Source of the DNA: Marispirochaeta sp964554875
GTDB lineage: Bacteria; Spirochaetota; Spirochaetia; JC444; Marispirochaetaceae
Length of the DNA stretch: 64,000 nucleotides
Direction of reading: 5' to 3'
NCBI GenBank assembly: GCA_964554875.1
Contig: CAZKQJ010000003.1
Location: 1-64,000 of the forward strand
In this document: positions 1 to 7,364 of the stretch, piece by piece
Layout of the letters: each line of letters starts with the position of its first letter
Position numbering within the stretch: the first letter of the stretch is position 1
Position numbers and translations under genes: made by a program
Notes under the pieces: generated by a model
Databases searched by the model: none
Told to the model about the DNA's origin: nothing
What the model saw: the letters and a program-made list of their open reading frames with translations, nothing else

Positions 1-397
1 GAACCGCAGGTGAGAGTCCTGCCCACAGCACATCCCGACAGGGATGTGCGAGCCCAAGCTTGCGGCAGGGTTTTCCGCAGGAAAATCCCGAGAGCAAGCG
101 CAGGGACTGCTACGAGGGTGATCATTCTCCTTTTCAACTGCTACGGTCTTTATTTACCAATCAGGACGAGAACCGCAGGTGAGAGTCCTGCCCACAGCAC
201 ATCCCGACAGGGATGTGCGAGCCCAAGCTTGCGGCAGGGTTTTCCGCAGGAAAATCCCGAGAGCAAGCGCAGGGACTGCTACGAGGGTGATCATTCTCCT
301 TTACAACTGCTACGGTCTTTATTTACCAATCAGGACTCGAACCGCAGGTGAAAAGTCCTGCCCACAGCACATTCCGACAGGAATGTGCAAGCCCAAG
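1..397. repeat. Tandem 169-bp direct repeat, two full copies and a partial third
   Basis: The unit starting GAACCGCAGG begins at 1, 170 and 339, exactly 169 bases apart. Copies 1 and 2 are nearly identical; copy 3 matches for about 59 bases and diverges after GCCCAAG near 397. Each copy has a perfect 9-bp hairpin with loop GACA (28-49 in copy 1, 367-388 in copy 3). Copy 3 carries a C-to-T change in one arm and the matching G-to-A in the other, so pairing is kept, which suggests selection on RNA structure. There is no coding sequence I can support. Strings such as GGTGAAAAGTCCTGCCC and CTGATGGAAGCAAGTC recall group II intron domain I, but that is a weak guess. This accounts for the first 420 bases of the gene-free stretch 1-506; the rest is the hipBA promoter. 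Confidence 0.85.
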
Positions 398-423
398 GCC
401 TGATGGAAGCAAGTCTGAAGATT

Positions 424-495
424 CACACCCTGTAAGGTATATATTGACAGTATACCCTGCAAGGTATATATTACATATATACCCCATAGGGTAAA
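424..495 (+). promoter_or_regulatory. hipBA promoter with three palindromic operators
   Basis: A good sigma-70 promoter is visible: TTGACA at 444-449, 17-bp spacer, TATATT at 467-472. Three palindromes of the form TATACC-N6-GGTATA (the outer two imperfect) are centred at 432.5, 459.5 and 486.5, exactly 27 bp apart; the middle one fills the spacer and overlaps the -10 box. HipB proteins bind palindromes of this general plan and repress their own operon, so autoregulation is the obvious reading. The identity of the binder is inferred from position. Confidence 0.8.
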
Positions 496-506
496 TCGGA
501 GTACTA

Positions 507-755
507 ATGAATCAACTGATCAATAATCCTGTTAAACTGGCCCACAGCTTAAAGGCCAAACGAATGGTTCTCCACCTTACACAGGAGGAAGCCGCCGGAA
601 AATCAGGGCTGCTCCCCAAAACTGTATCCCTCCTGGAAAATCATCCGGAAAAATGCAGCGTTGAAACTCTCTTCAAGCACCTGTCCGCTCTGGACCTGGA
701 ACTGTATCTGACAGATCGCAAAGTTCCGAATAAATCTCACCAGGAGGAGTGGTAA
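507..755 (+). CDS. hipB: HipB-like XRE-family antitoxin/repressor
   Basis: This is a small DNA-binding protein of 82 residues with one helix-turn-helix domain (about residues 10-66, including LTQEEAAGKSGLLPKTVSLL). HipB-type proteins neutralise the HipA kinase and repress the operon. The ATG is preceded by GGAG at 498-501. The stop codon directly abuts the ATG of hipA, so the two are surely co-transcribed. The three operators upstream support autorepression. HipB-like identity rests on the HTH and the partner gene; the sequence is too short to name more closely. Confidence 0.85.
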   Translation: MNQLINNPVKLAHSLKAKRMVLHLTQEEAAGKSGLLPKTVSLLENHPEKCSVETLFKHLSALDLELYLTDRKVPNKSHQEEW

Positions 756-2081
756 ATGGGCCGAAAAGGCTTAACCCGGAGGCTGAATATCTTCATGAAC
801 GGCCGGCCCGTGGGATATTGGGAGACGGGAAGACAATCCAGCTTTACCTATCTTGAGGAATGGACGGCTGATTCCCTTTCGCGACCATTATCCCTTTCCA
901 TGCCGATCACCGGCCGCAGTTCCAGGTACAGCGGCACGATGGTTGACGCGTTCTTTGACAATCTTTTACCTGATTCACAAACCATCCGATCCAGGATACA
1001 GTCCCGTTTCGGTACCGCCGGAACCGGAGCGTTTGAACTTCTCAGTGAAGTAGGCCGCGACTGTGTTGGCGCTATCCAGATTATGCCCGCAGGAATGGAG
1101 CCGACGAATATCAGGACGATATCGGGAGAGCCCCTCAATCAATCTGAGATAGCGACCGCACTCCGCATGCAGACCGAGAGCCGCCAGGCCTTTGGAATAA
1201 AACAAACGGAATTCCGTATATCCCTTGCGGGAGCTCAGGAAAAGACGGCTTTTCTTTTACACCATGGAAAATGGTATCGGCCAAAAGGGACCACTCCCAC
1301 AACCCACATTTTTAAACGACCCCTTGGTCTGGTAGGGCACCAGGGAATAGATCTTTCAACTTCCCTGGAAAATGAATGGCTCTGCCTTAAAATACTGGAG
1401 AGATTCGGTATCTCTGTGCCAAAGTGTTGGATACAATCCTTCGAGGAAGAAAAGGTTCTCATAGTTGAAAGATTCGATCGCAGACTTTCCAATGACAAAA
1501 CATGGTGGATCCGAGTTCCCCAGGAAGATTTCTGTCAGGCCACTGCGTCTCCACCGGGTTACAAATACCAGAGTGACGGAGGACCGGGTATCAAAGAAAT
1601 CGCCTCAATTCTGAACGGGTCGATCAAGTCTGCCCAGGATAAAATGATTTTTTTCAAAACACAGATACTCTTCTGGCTTTTAGCCGCCATCGATGGTCAT
1701 GCGAAAAATTTCAGTATTTTTCTCCTGCCGGAAGGCAGATACCATTTAACTCCGATATACGATGTCATTTCAGCCTATCCTGTAACTGGACACGGTAAGG
1801 GTCTGCTCCATCCGAGGGAATTGAGGATGGCTATGTTCCTGCGGGGAACAAAGAACAATTATTACGAATGGTATAAAATCTCCCGGCAAAACTGGATTAA
1901 TACGGCAAAAGATGCAGGTCTTTCTTCAGGTATGGTTGAAGACATGATTGAAGAAATTCTGGAAAATGCTCCATTGACTCTTTCCGACCTCAGGGAATCC
2001 CTGCCCCCGGAGTTTCCCGAAGATTTGGCCGAAAGCATACTGAGCGGTATTTCCCAAAACCTGCAGCGGCTGGAAAAGTAG
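756..2081 (+). CDS. hipA: HipA-family serine/threonine kinase (toxin)
   Basis: This 441-residue protein has the usual length of HipA. The N-terminal subdomain contains LSLSMPI and FFDNLLPDS. The core has SLAGAQEKTAF (from residue 156), the HipA nucleotide-loop motif, then NEWLCLKILERFGI, the catalytic IDGHAKNFSIF (Asp313) and YDVISAYP (metal-binding Asp336). HipA kinases phosphorylate a cellular target, glutamyl-tRNA synthetase in E. coli, and cause growth arrest; the target here is unknown. All catalytic motifs are present, so it is probably active. It follows hipB with no intergenic base. A decayed relative lies at 4825-5240. Confidence 0.93.
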   Translation: MGRKGLTRRLNIFMNGRPVGYWETGRQSSFTYLEEWTADSLSRPLSLSMPITGRSSRYSGTMVDAFFDNLLPDSQTIRSRIQSRFGTAGTGAFELLSEVGRDCVGAIQIMPAGMEPTNIRTISGEPLNQSEIATALRMQTESRQAFGIKQTEFRISLAGAQEKTAFLLHHGKWYRPKGTTPTTHIFKRPLGLVGHQGIDLSTSLENEWLCLKILERFGISVPKCWIQSFEEEKVLIVERFDRRLSNDKTWWIRVPQEDFCQATASPPGYKYQSDGGPGIKEIASILNGSIKSAQDKMIFFKTQILFWLLAAIDGHAKNFSIFLLPEGRYHLTPIYDVISAYPVTGHGKGLLHPRELRMAMFLRGTKNNYYEWYKISRQNWINTAKDAGLSSGMVEDMIEEILENAPLTLSDLRESLPPEFPEDLAESILSGISQNLQRLEK

Positions 2082-2092
2082 ATTCTTAGCCC

Positions 2093-4089
2093 TCACAGGT
2101 TCTCCTCCGTATAGAGCTGCAGCTCGATCATCCGTTCCAGAATCTGCTCCCGGTTTACCTCCGGGAAGTTCGCCAGCACCAGCTCCTTGGCAAAGAGTTT
2201 GGAGATGTACTTGAGCTTGCGGCTCTTCTGCTTCGAGGCGTAGATAAAGTCCGCGTGACCGTTGTTGATGATGATCAGATCGCGTTCATCGTCGTAGCGG
2301 CTGCGCCAGAGCTCTCCCGGCGCCTTGCGGTAGGTGTATCCCGGCAGGCCCCGCTTGCGGCGGTCCGAGGGGTTTGTTCCGCCGCTTATCTCCCCCAACT
2401 CTGCGGTAACGGTAATAAGTGCCTCGGCGAGAACCTCCGTTTCTCCCTGACTGACAATGCATCCGAGGCTCGTTACGCAGGGCTCCTCGGGGGCGGTATA
2501 GCTTATATAGAGGCCCGTAGGGTCGTCAATTTCTCCCTGCTCGTCGGTCAGCTCCCAGCGGACGGAAAAGCCCGCGTCCAGACGGACTCCCTTGCGGTCC
2601 TTTGCAACAAGGGAAAACTGCTTTTTCTCCCCCACCGGGATAACCGCCTTGCCGGGACTTATGGACGCGCTGAACAGCGCCCCGGGGATGTCGAAGAACT
2701 CCCGCTGGGCTTCTTCCTTTTCCGGGGCTTCTTCGCTGATAAACACCGGCCCGGCTTCGGTCTCGTCTCCGGGGGCTTCAGCAACGTTTTCCGCGTTTCC
2801 TTCTCCGGCCAGGTAGACAGTTTTTACCGCCTGCGCCGCCCCCCGGCCCCTGCCCCCGGCACTGACGGAGAGCCAGCCGTACTCCTCATCNNNNNNNNNN
2901 NNNNNNNNNNNNNNNNNNNNNNNNNNNNNNNNNNNNNNNNNNNNNNNNNNNNNNNNNNNNNNNNNNNNNNNNNNNNNNNNNNNNNNNNNNCCGCCCCCCG
3001 GCCCCTGCCCCCGGCACTGACGGAGAGCCAGCCGTACTCCTCATCGGGCAGATACGAGAGGGCCTCCCGGATAGCCCTGGATATGCGGTGCAGAATCCGG
3101 TGGCTCGCCTTCTCCTCCTCCGCCCGCTTCTGTTCGTCAATAACCTGAACCAGAGCTTCACCCAGGGGTTCGAGGGAGATTAAAAAGCTCTCAAAGGCAT
3201 CGTCATATATAATCCCGTCCCGGGTTCCCGGAGTCAGCTGCAGAAAGGAGGCGTCGATAATCCCGGTAAGGTAGCCGGAGTTCCAGGGGAGACAGGCCAG
3301 ATGGTCGATTTGCGTCAGGGAAGGAAAAACCCTGGTGCCGTTCTTGTAGAGGGCCACCCTGTTCTCCGGGGACTGCTCGTTGAGGTAGATCTCCCGGTAC
3401 ACGTCCCCCATGGGGCACTCCGGCATGGGCAGATGGTGGAGCAGGCGGCCGCTGAACTTGTGGGGCTCCACAATCAGCTCCTTGCGGGAGGTCCGGTCAT
3501 GGATCTTTATTAAAACGTTCTGCTTATTGATCCTGTCCCGCAGCTCCGAGGCAAGATAATTCTGCAGTTTCTCCCCCGTCAGCTGCCGCACCCCCGACAG
3601 GATGGGGCGGATAAGCAGTTCTGTTCCCCGCGATGAGAGGAGCTGTTTCTCTTCCGTAATGGAGTAACCCGGATTGTTTTTAACCAGCCTCATCCGGCGG
3701 GTTATACCTTCCGAGCCCATGGAGCTGATGGTCAGGGTCTCGCCCACGGTCCAGAAACTCAAAAGACCGATGCCGAACTCTCCCTGCAGTCCCCTGGCCC
3801 CCTCTTTTTTGAGCTGCGCCTTTATGGAATCGGCGATATGGGTTGCCACGTATTTAAAATCATCGATACCGTCGCCGTTGTCGACGATCTTTAAGTAATA
3901 CTCTCCCCCCTGCTTTCCCCGGATAAGGGTTATCTCCGTGGCATGGGCGTCGATGCTGTTTTCCACGAACTCCGCAATAGCCTTTAAGGGATTGTTCTGG
4001 GACAGGGCTATGATGCTGATGGCGTTCCAGTCGTTGCTGATCTTGAGTTTTCCGCTGTTTCCGGCAGTCCGGGGCTTTTTTACTGGCAT
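2093..4089 (-). CDS. GHKL (HSP90/gyrase-type) ATPase, split by an artefactual gap
   Basis: The N-terminal half is a GHKL ATP-binding fold: N box EFVENSIDA (Glu43, Asn44), G1 box DNGDGI (70-75), G2 box GEFGIGLLSFW (103-113). The C-terminal part holds a beta-rich segment and a helical tail ending LQLYTEENL. The frame is broken only by 100 N. The 55 bases at 2836-2890 reappear at 2991-3045; removing the duplicate and the Ns leaves 1842 bp, exactly 614 codons, with an uninterrupted reading through GRGRGAAQAV. I therefore treat it as one gene of 613 residues. It lies 48 bp downstream of a nucleotidyltransferase on the same strand, probably one operon. Function is unknown; DNA-linked ATPases of this fold include MutL and MORC types. 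Confidence 0.8.
2836..3045. other. Assembly gap (100 N) flanked by a duplicated 55-mer
   Basis: The Ns run from 2891 to 2990. The 55 bases before them (2836-2890) are identical to the 55 bases after them (2991-3045). This is the signature of two contigs sharing a 55-base end that were scaffolded rather than merged. Collapsing 155 bases restores the reading frame of the minus-strand ATPase gene. Confidence 0.93.
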
Positions 4090-4137
4090 ACGGGGAGTAT
4101 GGGTAAATTTTTTCGTCCTTGCAAGGCGGGGAAGCCC

Positions 4138-4557
4138 TCACTGTTTTTCATACAATACCTCTCCGTGTTCCAGTACATAGGAGATAAACTCCGGGTTTTG
4201 CTGCATCAGTTCCACCAGAGATACCTGGAACTCCCCGTCCGGGACATGGCGCATAAGCTTGAACCAATCTCCGCCGATAAGGGCCAGATCGATGTCCGAA
4301 TCCTCACGATACCTGCGCCAGATCTCCCAGGTGGACCCGAAGCCGATTACCTTCTCGAGACTCGAGTCGGCGGCACCAAGCTCAACAGCAATCTTTCGTC
4401 CCAATCCTTGAGCCTGTTGTCGTCGTTCCTGCAGCTTCTGATCCTGAGCTTTCCGGTTCCGGCGGATCCTGTCGGCGGCTTTCTGTACCGAAAAGGCCTG
4501 ATCCCGGACTTCCGGATTAATCTCTCCCGGTTTTCTCTTCACAGGTATAGTATGCAT
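4138..4557 (-). CDS. MNT-type nucleotidyltransferase domain protein
   Basis: A 139-residue protein. The C-terminal two thirds carry the nucleotidyltransferase signature GFGSTWEIW followed by SDIDLAL, giving the Gly-Ser loop and the Asp-x-Asp metal-binding pair. The N-terminal part is very basic and helical (RRNRKAQDQKLQERR). Small proteins of this fold act as antitoxins that modify HEPN toxins, or as stand-alone NTases. No HEPN gene is adjacent; the neighbour downstream is the GHKL ATPase. The chosen ATG lies only 4 bp from the divergent start at 4562, so at least one of the two true starts may be further inside, for example GTG at residue 6 here. Confidence 0.75.
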   Translation of the reverse strand: MHTIPVKRKPGEINPEVRDQAFSVQKAADRIRRNRKAQDQKLQERRQQAQGLGRKIAVELGAADSSLEKVIGFGSTWEIWRRYREDSDIDLALIGGDWFKLMRHVPDGEFQVSLVELMQQNPEFISYVLEHGEVLYEKQ

Positions 4558-4561
4558 CAGA

Positions 4562-4828
4562 TTGGCCGCCTGCGGTAATGAGGGGCTGCAGGATCATAAC
4601 AATATTCAATCAGCAGAGCAGATAGGAAAACTCATCCGTTCCGAACGCAAGCGGCAGAAGATCCTGCAGCAGGATCTTGCCGATTTAAGCGGTGTCAGTC
4701 TGCACTTTTTATCCAACCTGGAAAACGGTAAAGCCACAGTTGAATTCCGGAAGGTCCTGCTGGTACTGCGCAGTCTCGGCATCGAAATGGAACTGCGTAC
4801 CCGCTACGCGGATAAAGAGGTGTCATGA
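4562..4828 (+). CDS. HipB-like XRE-family regulator (second hipBA copy)
   Basis: The protein of up to 88 residues contains an intact XRE helix-turn-helix (IGKLIRSERKRQKILQQ, then LSGVSLHFLSNLENGKA) and ends in LGIEMELRTRY, as HipB-family members do. The only conventional start in frame upstream of the domain is TTG at 4562, without a clear ribosome binding site, so the start is uncertain. Its TGA stop overlaps the ATG of the hipA remnant (4825). Since the toxin is broken, the gene may survive as an orphan repressor. It diverges from the nucleotidyltransferase gene. Confidence 0.75.
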   Translation: MAACGNEGLQDHNNIQSAEQIGKLIRSERKRQKILQQDLADLSGVSLHFLSNLENGKATVEFRKVLLVLRSLGIEMELRTRYADKEVS

Positions 4829-5240
4829 GTCTGCAGGTTTTTTATAATACCAGACTGGCAGGGACTCTGCATCGAAACGAAAAAAGCCGGATCAGTTTTG
4901 AGTATTCCCGGGACTGGGGCCAAGGCTCGCCCCTTTTTATGATCTTGTTTGTACTGCAACCTATCCCGGCATCAGCAGCGATCTGGCCCTCTCCATCGGC
5001 GGCAATGCGGATCCCGGACAGATTCGCCTGAAGGATTGGGAGAGAATGGCGGATGTACTTGGAATGCGTCCGCGGCTGATCCTCAACACCCTGAACAGTT
5101 TCATGGACATGCTCCAGGACAGGCTGAGCGATTACCATCGGCTGTTTTTCGAGAAGAACGGAGAAGACCCGGTGCTCGAAAGGATCGACCAGGCTATTCT
5201 CAAGAGGATACGGAGGACGAGGAGTCTGGTGGCAGGGTGA
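4825..5240 (+). pseudogene. hipA remnant with internal deletion and frame change
   Basis: The first 36 or so codons give a typical HipA N-terminus (VFYNTRLAGTLHR, then ISFEYSRDWGQG). After about position 4945 the frame becomes meaningless, while another frame (through 5046-5240) gives a HipA C-terminus: SSDLALSIGG, IRLKDWERMADVLGM and a helical tail to TGA at 5238-5240. The kinase core of roughly 250-300 residues, including the catalytic Asp motif, is absent. The product cannot be an active kinase. The ATGA overlap with the upstream XRE gene shows that this was once a hipBA operon. Confidence 0.8.
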
Positions 5241-5321
5241 TGATATGAGCACAGTCTGTTATTTTCAAGTAAAATCGTAAAGAAGGGTTATTCACTGCTC
5301 TGCAAAAACCTTCTAATAGTT

Positions 5322-5351
5322 TTGACTCCGTATCTACATTGCTGATATAAT
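5322..5351 (+). promoter_or_regulatory. Promoter of the phosphorothioation-associated methyltransferase
   Basis: TTGACT at 5322-5327, an 18-bp spacer and a perfect TATAAT at 5346-5351. Initiation about 7 bp downstream would leave only a few untranslated bases before the ATG at 5362, and no Shine-Dalgarno sequence is visible there. The transcript may therefore be leaderless. Confidence 0.7.
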
Positions 5352-5361
5352 CAGTTTACCC

Positions 5362-7332
5362 ATGATCAATGGTTTCACAGATTATAAGAGATCTCTCTCT
5401 GTTATAAAGTCTGGCAAATCTCTTGGAGATGCACTATACATCCATATAGAGACATTACAAGCCACAAGTTCTGAACTACATACCTTTGTAACAGACACTC
5501 AAAGAAAGTGTTGCCCAGATTTCACATTTAACGTAGTTAAGTTTTTTAAACAATCGTTCCAAATATCACTCCTATCTTATCCCGATTTCTTCATAGATCC
5601 TCATCCACAACTGATTTCTTCTTATTCCATTAACCTAACAACCGGAAAGGCACGTAGTTTTTCATATAGTAATTCTCAAAATCCACCGATTCTCCATAAA
5701 AAAGAGTTACTATTACTGCGATGTCATCCTCAATTTGAGAAATTTAAGAAACTTACAGAGGAAGAAACGCAGTTCGGCCTATACAGGAATTCAAAGACCA
5801 TTGGGTTTAAACAAAACTGGGAAAAAATCGTGGAGTCTCAAGGCCTTTCATATGTTGACCACCGAATAGTCCGCTTAGATAAGGGTACCGAAGAACAAAT
5901 TGACCTAAAGGTTGAGCGACATAAAACTGCCATAACACGATATTCGTTTTCTAAGCCAATTCAGACAATCTTAGAACACAACCTACTGACTAAGGATGAT
6001 ACATTCTTCGACTATGGCTGTGGATTAGGTGACGACATTCGAGGACTATCAGCAATGGATTATAATGTTTCAGGGTGGGATCCTGTACATATGCCAAATG
6101 CAAGCAAAACAACTTCTGATATCGTTAACCTTGGATATGTTTTAAACGTCATTGAGGACCCTGCAGAACGCGTAGAAACCTTATTGAATGCCTATGCTCT
6201 ATCGAATAAATTATTAGTTGTTTCGACGCTCTTATCTACTAATGTTACTGCCAAAAATCTTCGACCATATAAAGATGGTTATTTAACAGGTAGAAACACT
6301 TTTCAAAAGTATTTTGAACAATCAGAAATCCATCAATTTCTTGAAGATTCGTTAAATGTAGTAGCGACACCTGTAGGTCCGGGCATTTTTTATATCTTTA
6401 AACAACCAGTGTTATTACAGTCATTTCTATCGAATCGGAATAGACGTTCCATAAACTGGGAGAATATTAGTCTCCGGCTATTCCCAAATAGACAAGAACG
6501 TAAGACCCTACAAAATGAAAGGATGTATTCAGAAAAGAAATCACTAATTGATAGCTTCTGGCAGAGAATGATAGATCTTGGACGCCTACCATCCGATGCT
6601 GAGTTTGAGAATATTTCAGAGATACGCCAGTTCACTACCCCACAAGCTTTACGGCGATTCTTCATTGAGAAATATGGTAATGAAACCTTAATTGAATCTT
6701 ACAAAATAAGACGAAACGATCTAATCGTTTTCTTGGCACTTTCAAATTTCAGAAGAAAAATCCCTTTCTTAGATATGCCAAAGAACCTACAATTGGATAT
6801 ACGGGCTTTTTTCGGTTCTTATGCTAACGCGCTTAAAGAAAGCTTGGATGCCTTGTATATGATAGGTAATCCGAGTATCATTACAGAAGAATGCAATAAA
6901 ACAGATTTCGGTTTACTTGATGAACAAGCATTATACATACATACAACTCTCATACCCGAACTCTGTCCAGTTCTTCGGATATATGTTGGTTGTGCTGAAC
7001 TTTTTTATGGTGATTTAGAAAAAGTTGATATTATCAAAATTCATAAAGAGTCAGGGAAGATAACCCTGCTACTCTATGATGACTTCATGGATAATCCACT
7101 TCCTGAGTTACATGAAAGAATAAAGGTTGATTTACGCAATCAAAAGATATTTTTCTTTAACCATAAATCTGAGACAAATCAGCAAGTGCTCTACTTTAAG
7201 GAACGCTATGTGTCCACTGATCATCCTAATCGTTCTGAATGGTTAAGATTTAGCAAAAAAATACTTGCACTCGGCGTCAAACCCGGTATTGGGTTTGGGC
7301 CGAGTAAACAAGAAATGACATATCTATTCTAA
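5362..7332 (+). CDS. DNA phosphorothioation-associated putative methyltransferase
   Basis: A 656-residue protein. From about residue 195 it follows the dnd-related putative methyltransferase family (TIGR04096 type): RHKTAITRYSFSKP, then the SAM-binding motif TFFDYGCGLGDDIRGL, GWDPVHMP, VNLGYVLNVIEDPAERVETL. The family is found next to phosphorothioation genes, but its substrate and role are not established. The N-terminal ~190 residues and the C-terminal ~280 residues show no motif I recognise. It converges on the ssp operon with 32 bp between the stops, has its own strong promoter, and shares the operon's AT-rich composition, so it probably arrived with it. Confidence 0.85.
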   Translation: MINGFTDYKRSLSVIKSGKSLGDALYIHIETLQATSSELHTFVTDTQRKCCPDFTFNVVKFFKQSFQISLLSYPDFFIDPHPQLISSYSINLTTGKARSFSYSNSQNPPILHKKELLLLRCHPQFEKFKKLTEEETQFGLYRNSKTIGFKQNWEKIVESQGLSYVDHRIVRLDKGTEEQIDLKVERHKTAITRYSFSKPIQTILEHNLLTKDDTFFDYGCGLGDDIRGLSAMDYNVSGWDPVHMPNASKTTSDIVNLGYVLNVIEDPAERVETLLNAYALSNKLLVVSTLLSTNVTAKNLRPYKDGYLTGRNTFQKYFEQSEIHQFLEDSLNVVATPVGPGIFYIFKQPVLLQSFLSNRNRRSINWENISLRLFPNRQERKTLQNERMYSEKKSLIDSFWQRMIDLGRLPSDAEFENISEIRQFTTPQALRRFFIEKYGNETLIESYKIRRNDLIVFLALSNFRRKIPFLDMPKNLQLDIRAFFGSYANALKESLDALYMIGNPSIITEECNKTDFGLLDEQALYIHTTLIPELCPVLRIYVGCAELFYGDLEKVDIIKIHKESGKITLLLYDDFMDNPLPELHERIKVDLRNQKIFFFNHKSETNQQVLYFKERYVSTDHPNRSEWLRFSKKILALGVKPGIGFGPSKQEMTYLF

Positions 7333-7364
7333 TATTTTTTTCAGGTTCTTCTTTTAACTTTTCT

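Noticed and set aside
1..397. CRISPR array or tRNA fragments in the tandem repeats
   Set aside because: The whole 169-bp unit repeats, with no short repeat and unique spacers. The minus-strand string GGTTCGAGTCC looks like a tRNA T arm but its stem does not pair and no cloverleaf forms.
2255..3148. Plus-strand frame across the first N gap
   Set aside because: It reads through the Ns and is antisense to the GHKL ATPase, whose frame is restored exactly when the gap is collapsed.
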